Shown here one piece after another: positions 21,450 through 27,393 of a DNA stretch of 27,393 nt. The notes under the pieces were generated by a model. The model was not told where the DNA came from. It worked only from the letters and a program-made list of their open reading frames with translations, and did no database searches. Position 1 is the stretch's first letter. Every line of letters starts with the position of its first letter. A program made the translations under genes and the position numbers. Source of the stretch: Azolla pinnata (taxonomy: Eukaryota; Streptophyta; Polypodiopsida; Salviniales; Salviniaceae); contig JBBBWG010000149.1 in assembly GCA_037176905.1 (NCBI GenBank), positions 1-27,393 on the forward strand, read 5' to 3'.

Positions 21450-24400
21450 ATGCATCCTCAAACGCGGCCCAAAACGCAAGGGAAGTGGGCATCAAGCTGC
21501 CACAGCGCGGAGGATCGCAACAGGCGAGGCTTGGAGGAGGAGCTCGCGCTGTTCCATGACATGAGAAGGCAGGAGAACAAGCAGTTCCTCCATCCCTCGA
21601 GCGACGACATCCTCGACATCTCCCTGCGTAAGGACAGAGAGGAAGGAAGGAGAAGCGGACGCAAAGAGAAGGAAAGAAAAACCCTAGCATGGAACAAGGA
21701 AAAAGAAAGAAAGGAAGGAAGGAAGGAAGGAAGGATGGAAGAACTCTTCTGTCTGATCTTCTCTGCTTGATCGTCGTTTGATTTCGAAAGGAACAGGAGA
21801 GAGCTCCATGTTGATCTTCCGGCCTTTGATCTTCTTCTTCTTCTTCTTCTTCTTCTGTCTGATCTTTCTTTCGGCCTTTGATCTTTCTTCTTCTTCTTCT
21901 GTCTGATCGTCTCTGCTTGATCGTCGCTTGATGTCGAAAGGAACAGGAGAGAACCTTTGATCTTTCTTCTTCTTCTTCTTCTGTCTGATCTTCTCTGCTT
22001 GATCGTCGTTTGGTCCCGAAAGGCACAGGAGAGAACTCCATGTCTGATCTTTCTTTCGGCCTTTGATCTTTCCTCTTCTTCTTCTTCTGTCTGATCTTCT
22101 CTGCTTGAGATCGTCGTTTGATTTCGAAAGGAACGGGAGAGAACTCCACGTTGATCTTCCGGCCTTTGATCTTTCTTCCTCTTCTTCTTCTTCGTCTGTC
22201 TGATCTTCGCTGCTTGATCGTCACGGTTTGGTTTGGAAAGGAACAGGAGAGAACTCCACGTCGATCTTCCGGCCTTTGATCTTTCTTCTTCTTCTTCTTC
22301 TTCTGTCTGATCTTCTCTGCTTGAGATCGTCGTTTGATCTCGAAAGGAACAGGCGAGAGCTCCATGTCTGATCTTTCTTCCGGCCTTTGATCTTCTTTCC
22401 ATCTTCCCTGCAGACGACGGCAAATGCGGCGGCCTCACAGGCTTCCCGACCTATTATGCTTCACCCACGCCTTCTTGGGCCCGGGGGAATCCGGATCTTC
22501 TGTCGACAGATGCAGGAAAGACAGATTACAACTGGTGAGAGGCCTGTCTGCGTTTCATCCCCCCCCGTTTCTGCTTCCAAATCTCCCTGATTCTTCCTCT
22601 CCATCGCCAGATCGAGAGCTTCTTAGCTATGGCTTCCAGCTGTTGCAGGCGTTGTCGTCGTCTTGTTCTTCTTTCTTCTTCTTCTTCTTCTTCTTCTTCT
22701 TCTTCTTTCTTCTTCAGATTCTTCTTCCATCGATCGATCCATCCGTTCCTGAACAGTTCTTCCATAGCCATGGTCAGATCGAGAGCTTCTAGACATGGCT
22801 TCCAGGTGTTGCAGGCGTTGTCGTCGTCTTCTTCTTCTTTCTTCTTCTTCTTCTTCCATCGATCGATCCATCCGTTCCTGAACAGTTCTTCCATAGCCAT
22901 GGCCAGATCGAGCGCTTCTAGACATGGCTTCCAGCTGTTGCAGGCGTTGTCGTCGTCTTCTTCTTCTTTCTTCTTCTTCTTCTTCTTCTTCTTCTTCTTC
23001 CATCGATCGATCCATCCGTTCCTGAACAGTTCTTCCATCGATATCGATCCATCCGTTCCTGAACAGTTCTTCCATAGCCATGGCTTCCCAGACATGAACG
23101 AGAACTCGAACCCCCCTACCGTTTGATGATTCTTGCAGGCTGCTGACTCCTCCGGAAACGCCCTTGTTCCCATCGCTGGACAAGAACGTGCTGTGCTCGG
23201 AGGAGAACGTGGCGATGGCGGGGCCGAAGCTCAGCTGCATCACCGCCGCGGCCCAGCCGCCGAAGAGAGTAAGCAAAGAATCCTCTTAAGCTGCCATGGC
23301 ATCTCCGGCAGTCTGCTTCTTGGCGACCCGTAAACCATACCATCTGTGTGATCGATCGATGGAGTTCCATAGATGTAATCTGTGGGATGAGGTAGCCATA
23401 CCATCAGCGTCTGATCAATCGATCGATCGATCGAGCTCCTTAGATGTAATCTGTGGGATGCGGTAGCCATACCATCATCGTCTGATCGATCGATCGATCG
23501 AGCTCCTTAGATGTAATCTGTGGGATGAGGTAGCCATACCATCAGCGTCTGATTGATCGAGCTCCTTAGATGTAATCTGTGGGATGAGGTAGCCACACCA
23601 TCAGCGTCTGATCGATCGATCGATCGAGCTCCTTAGATGTAATCTGGGGGATGCGGTAGCCATACCATCATCGTCTGATCGATCGATCGATCGATGGAGC
23701 TCCTTAGATGTAATCTGTGGGATGAGGTAGCCATACCATCAGCGTCTGATCGATCGATCGATCGATCGATGGAGCTCCTTAGATGTAATCTGTGGGATGC
23801 GGTAGCCATACCATCATCATCTGATCGATCTAGTGATCGATCGAGCTCCATAGATGTAGTCAGAAATAGGATGAATGACAGAAATAGAATGCATGACGAC
23901 GACGGCGACGACGATCTTGCGCACAGAAATCTTCGAGCTAATCGTCTTCTTTCTTGTTCCTCCTAATCAGGCGCCGCTCAGAGACGCTCCGAGCACGAAG
24001 GCGCGGCCGGCTACGCCGCGGAGCAGCAGGAGCGCGTCGGGAGCGGCGCAGAGAATCGGCCATGACCACGGCTTCGCAAGCAGCAACTGCTTCACCAGGC
24101 CACATTCCAACCCTAACCCTAACCCTAACCCTAACCCTAACCCTAACTCTAGCGTCTACGCGAGGGAAGGGCGGAGCCCGAGTAAGGCAGCGAGGCCTCC
24201 AACACCGCCGGAGAGGACGTTGTCGAGGTCTTCCACAAGCATGGGCAGATCATCGTCGTCTTCATCGTCGTCTTCATCATCATCCTCATCCGCCGCTCAG
24301 GCGGCCGCGCTCCTGCGCAGGATGAACACGTCCCCGAGCGGAGCAGCAGCAGCAGCAGCCGCAGCTCGATCCTCCATCTCCATCTCCGCCCCCTCCTCGA

Positions 24401-24985
24401 GAGCGCCTCTGCAGCTGCCAAGCCTGAGTACAGCTAGTAGAGGCCCGCCATATCCTCCATATCCTGCAGCAGAAGCGGCGGCAGCAGCTCACCGGCTTCT
24501 GAATCTACAGCAATCGAGCTTGGAGCTGTGCGCTGCTGCCCCTCCTCCTCCTCCAAACCTGCGCACCTCGTCGTCGAGCTCCCTCATGATCCCGAGGTCA
24601 GGCACCCCTCGGCGGCACTCGTCTGCGTCGAGGGGGATCAGGAGGCCGGGCTATGCTACGAACCCTAGCTCATGCTGCTTCAAGACAGCAGCAGCAGCAC
24701 CGCCGCCGCCGGCTGCAAAGCTGATGCACTGCAACGGCGACGCCATAGCTGCTGCTGCTGCTGCTGCTGCTGCCGGCGGAGGAGGAGGAGGAGGAGGAGG
24801 AGCTTATTCCTGCACGCTAGCGCTCTATCCTTTGATCCCTGGCGGCGATGGTGGGAAAGTCCAGCATCATGGCGGTGGCGGCGCAGGTTTCCATGACACG
24901 ATGACGACGATCTGCAGCAGCCGTCTGTCGTTCGACGGCCATGAATCGAGCCGGATCATGCGCCTGCGGAGTGGCCCTTTGCAGC

Positions 24986-25016
<31 letters not shown>

Positions 25017-25725
25017 CAAGAAGTCCGGTAGCTGCTTCTCGGATCATCAGACGAGCAGCTCGCAGGCTCGATATTCCCTGATGCACGATCAGAGGCATGA
25101 GGATGATGATGAGGACGATGATGATGCTGGTGCTGCTGCTGACGATGATGATGATGATGGTGATGGTGATGATGATGATGATGATCCTCCTCCTCCTCCT
25201 CCTCCTCCACGGCAGAGCCAGGTATCGTCGTCCTCGATCAACATCGATCATGCGAACGGTGCTCATCATCATCACCATCGCCGAGCAGCGGCGGCGGCAG
25301 CGGTGGAGCTCCGCGATGATGACGGCAAGATGCAGGCCGATGGCGGGGGAGATGGAGGCATAAGAAGAAGAAGGAGAAGCCATGCAGATGCATCGGCGGC
25401 GGCGGCGGCAAGCCACGGCGAGCGCCGGCCCGAGATCCTCCGGGACGAGGATTTCATCGACATTCAGGAGGACACTTCGATGACGACGGCGACAGCGGCG
25501 ACGATGACGATGACGATGACGGCGACGGCGACGACGATGACAGCGACGGCGACGACGATGACAGCGATGGGCAGTGGTAGTAACACGAGGAGGGCGGGCC
25601 CGAGAAGCTGGAGCGGCAGGTCGAGATTCGCATCGAGCTGCGCGAGCGGCGGCCGGCTGAAGAAGCCCGGCGGCGGCCCGAGCTTGCCGCCGATCGACAA
25701 TCCCGATGCCAAATCGAAGGCGGAG

Positions 25726-25756
<31 letters not shown>

Positions 25757-26301
25757 GCGGCGGCGATGGCACGGCAGCAACAGCCCCCATCTCCGACGCC
25801 ACGGGCCCGAGCCCGAACATTGTCGGCCCTCCGCCGCCGCCCACCGCCGGTAGTACAATCGGCGACGGATTCCGCCTCTGCTCCTCGATCGTGCACGAGA
25901 TCGTGGGCATTGCAATGGGCAAGGCCAAAGAAGAAGGAGAAGAAGGAGAAGAAGGAGGAGGAGAAGGAGAAGGAGAAGGTTGTGCCCACAGCACGAGCAC
26001 GGGCACGGGCACGAGCAGAGCAGCGACGCGCCTCGCCTTGCACTCGGGCCTCGCCGGGCCCGAGCGCCGCCGCCACCGCCGCCGCCGGCAGTGCTCCCGC
26101 TACGCCTCGTTCAAGGCGAAGCTCCTGAAGACGATGATGGCCGACGATCGGCGGCTGCTGCGTCGTCCCATGCAAGGAGCCGGCACGGCGACGAAGCCCG
26201 CATCCCTGGCGCATCTGCAGCAGCTGCCGCCGCCCGAGACTGCCGACGACGCTCCCCGGCTCCCTGGCAGCAACCCCAGCTGCGGCTGTCATGTCATGTG
26301 A
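21450..26301 (+). CDS. BPP1-like (basic proline-rich, microtubule-associated family) protein, four exons
   Basis: The exons are 21450-21627, 22414-22534, 23139-23268 and 23971-26301, giving 919 residues. All borders are GT-AG and the frame is continuous. Exon 1 encodes LEEELALFHDMRRQENK and SSDDILDISL. Exon 2 ends KTDYNW, and exon 3 continues LLTPPETPLFPSLDKN. This linear order (acidic ELALF helix, SDD, DYxWLLTPPxTPLFPSL) is the N-terminal signature of the plant family that includes Arabidopsis BPP1, a basic proline-rich protein reported to bind microtubules. Exon 4 begins APLRDAPSTKARPATPRSS, then becomes extreme low complexity: (NP)6, poly-Ser, poly-Ala, poly-Gly, poly-Gln, Asp tracts, poly-Pro, His runs and a (MTxTAT) stretch. 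PPPNLRTS at about 24550 recalls the family's APPNLRTSL block. The usual GRTLSKKSLDMA end block is not found. The start codon is tentative because an upstream exon cannot be excluded. Confidence 0.8.
21745..22400. repeat. Minisatellite filling intron 1 of the BPP1-like gene
   Basis: About six copies of a roughly 80-150-bp unit carry TCTGATCTTCTCTGCTTGAT, CGTTTGATTTCGAAAGGAAC, AGGAGAGAACTCCATG and CCGGCCTTTGATCTT, followed by a (TTC)n run of variable length. Copies of GGAACAGGAGA-type cores are near 21790, 21940, 22020, 22130, 22240 and 22345. The antisense frames stay open for over 300 codons only because of this array. Confidence 0.8.
22607..23085. repeat. Minisatellite in intron 2 of the BPP1-like gene
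   Basis: Three full units of about 128-140 bp and one partial unit carry ATGGCTTCCAGCTGTTGCAG, GCGTTGTCGTCGTC, a (TTC)n run and CCATCGATCGATCCATCCGT, then TCCTGAACAGTTCTTCCATA. The CATCCGTTCC core lies at about 22740, 22869, 23010 and 23053. The unit is unrelated to those of introns 1 and 3 except for TTC richness and ATCGATCGATC. Confidence 0.8.
23350..23862. repeat. Minisatellite with nested GATC repeat in intron 3 of the BPP1-like gene
   Basis: The core TAGATGTAATCTGTGGGATG, followed by GTAGCCATACCATCA and TCTGAT(CGAT)n, recurs eight times. AGATGTA starts at about 23371, 23442, 23509, 23568, 23635, 23706, 23781 and 23852. Periods are 71, 67, 59, 67, 71, 75 and 71 bp. Confidence 0.9.
24109..24150 (+). 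repeat. Telomere-type hexamer array inside a coding exon
   Basis: Six perfect AACCCT units (24109-24144) plus one AACTCT unit (24145-24150) lie in exon 4 of the BPP1-like gene. They encode Asn-Pro six times and then Asn-Ser. The hexamer is a multiple of three, so copy-number change would not shift the frame. Confidence 0.9.
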
Positions 26302-27192
26302 GACATCGCCCACGAACTCGATGGACAATTTGTAACTTTGTGCGTCCGAAACTCTGGCGAGTCCATGGAAATTGTTGGCAGGGACTTGATACTCCTGTTG
26401 GATCGGCGTGTTGTACTCGAATAGGTCAGGAGTCCGTACTTAGGATCCGTAGAGGTATGAGATCAACGTGTTGTTGGTCTACTTAGGATCCGTAGAGGTA
26501 TGGGATCAGCGTGTTGTAGATGAAGAGGTCACCAGAGTCCATACTTAGGAGGATCCGTAGAGGTATAGGATCCGATCCGTAGCACTAGTATGGTATGCAC
26601 GACAACACGGTCGACCTCTACCATATCCCTGGACCTCTACATCTTCAAAATAACTTGCGACTACAAAACGGCCCTTTGCGATCGTTTTCTTACCACTCGA
26701 TGCTTTGCTAGACATCTTCACAACTAAGCAACGTGAAAATGTTTGTTCAAGCGGCAACTATATACTAGTCAAAACATGAGTAATCTGAAAACCACATGGG
26801 ATATTCGCTCGAGGACTCGGGCGTTTGATTTCTAATCCGCATTTTGCTGGTTCTATTTCAATCAGACACTTGAGAACGTGCCACAGTTACTGTGGTGTAA
26901 GATATAAGAAAGTGTACATTGAATTTTCTGAGTTTGCCAATAGGTAAGTGATGGCTAGATTACAACAAAGCAATACATTTGAGATGCTCAATTTGTGAAC
27001 CAACAGAAGTTTTTTTCTATCCTATGCTACACTGCAACCTGCACCTCAGATTCTGGTATCAAATTAAACAAATATTTTTACCTCAATAGGAAACTACTTC
27101 TAAAATTACAGTCAATGAAGCATCCCATCCGCTTTGTCATCCTCCAGCTGCATCACTCAACAAACATCAATTGACCTCGTGGCTGAGTCCGA
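26302..27192. other. 3' flank of the BPP1-like gene and convergent 3' flank; tandem repeat at about 26395-26585
   Basis: Three copies of TTAGG(AGG)ATCCGTAGAGGTA (near 26439, 26482 and 26545), interspersed with GGATCAGCGTGTTGTA-like sequence, form a short diverged array in the probable 3' UTR. Further right is AT-rich DNA with no supported gene. It should hold the 3' UTR of the minus-strand gene ending at 27193. Confidence 0.5.
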
Positions 27193-27288
27193 TCACTTAA
27201 GATCTTCCGATGCTGCAGATGGAATACAGTGGGTTGCAAGAATATCTGGCGTTGCTTCCTTGGCTTTTTGCATTTCAAGCACTAGAAT
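27193..27288 (-). CDS. Probable last coding exon of a minus-strand gene leaving the window
   Basis: On the minus strand, a good 3' splice site (TTTATATTTCTTTTGACAG) ends at 27289. It is followed by 31 codons and TGA (27195-27193). The peptide begins [20 protein letters not shown] and ends SAASEDLK, with a helical, acidic/basic composition like a real C-terminus. The rest of the gene lies beyond the right edge, or in earlier exons not visible between 27300 and 27393. I do not recognise the family. Confidence 0.45.
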   Translation of the reverse strand: MLVLEMQKAKEATPDILATHCIPSAASEDLK

Positions 27289-27393
27289 CTGTCAAAAGAA
27301 ATATAAATTAAGACCCTTTAGTAGCACTTTTTGTTATCATGAATGATGTTACCATGCATAAAATACTGGAATACCCTATACTTATTAGAATAC

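Noticed and set aside
21325..22438. Two overlapping minus-strand frames of 346 and 326 codons rich in Lys/Arg/Ser
   Set aside because: Both run through the intron-1 minisatellite and change only with its repeat units. The plus-strand exon structure explains the region.
22526..23276. Lys/Glu/Arg-rich frames of 215-217 codons on the minus strand
   Set aside because: They are antisense of the TTC-rich intron-2 repeat and of exon 3. The composition is set by the repeat.
23350..23862. Regular spaced repeats as a CRISPR-like array
   Set aside because: The spacers are just variable CGAT runs and conserved unit sequence, the locus is in a plant intron, and no unique spacers exist.
24817..26328. 503-codon open frame on the minus strand
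   Set aside because: It is the antisense shadow of exon 4 of the BPP1-like gene. GC-rich trinucleotide repeats remove stops in all frames, and it has no recognisable domain.
26545..26757. Minus-strand frame containing KMSSKASSGKKTIAKG
   Set aside because: It is short, has no splice partner and no known domain, and starts in a tandem repeat. A decayed transposon piece is possible but not supportable.

Overview
The window is nuclear DNA of a land plant. The evidence is spliced genes with GT-AG introns, a DYW/PLS-style pentatricopeptide repeat (PPR) pseudogene, a plant-type BPP1-like gene, a plant-only MGxCxSK family gene and an anaphase-promoting complex subunit. The PPR wording (for example GNALVDMYAKC, LLEKDIALGTALLD, DGVFPDIV) and an APC10 protein that differs clearly from the angiosperm form suggest an early-diverging lineage such as a lycophyte, moss or fern. 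That placement is inference, not proof.

Layout. 3-209: the GC-rich last exon of an unrecognised plus-strand gene cut by the window edge. About 1050-3937: a minus-strand PPR pseudogene broken by many stops and frameshifts. 3.94-6.2 kb: intergenic DNA with an alternating purine-pyrimidine tract and a duplicated block carrying inverted telo-box arms. 6238-9447, minus: a two-exon gene for an 844-residue, predicted N-myristoylated, disordered plant protein. Its upstream region carries a (GA)n tract and telomere-like TTAGGG repeats. 10279-10532: a 100-N gap flanked by two identical 77-bp copies, most likely an assembly artefact. 10.56-15.14 kb: gene-poor, AT-rich DNA with at least four members of an inverted-repeat (MITE-like) family and a perfectly phased 62-bp x 4 array. 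15174-17741, plus: six-exon APC10/DOC1. 17.7-21.4 kb: intergenic DNA with a nine-copy tandem array and a 275-bp tandem duplication. 21450-26301, plus: a four-exon BPP1-like gene (919 residues), each of whose three introns is filled by its own minisatellite. 27193-27288, minus: a probable last exon of a gene leaving the window.

The genes do not form a pathway. APC10 is a cell-cycle ubiquitin-ligase subunit, the BPP1-like protein is expected to act on microtubules, and the MGACFSK protein probably sits at membranes. The most unusual content is repeat architecture: an inverted-repeat family whose one copy ends about 38 bp before the APC10 start codon, intron-specific minisatellites with 4-bp quantised periods, and six telomere-type hexamers used as coding sequence.
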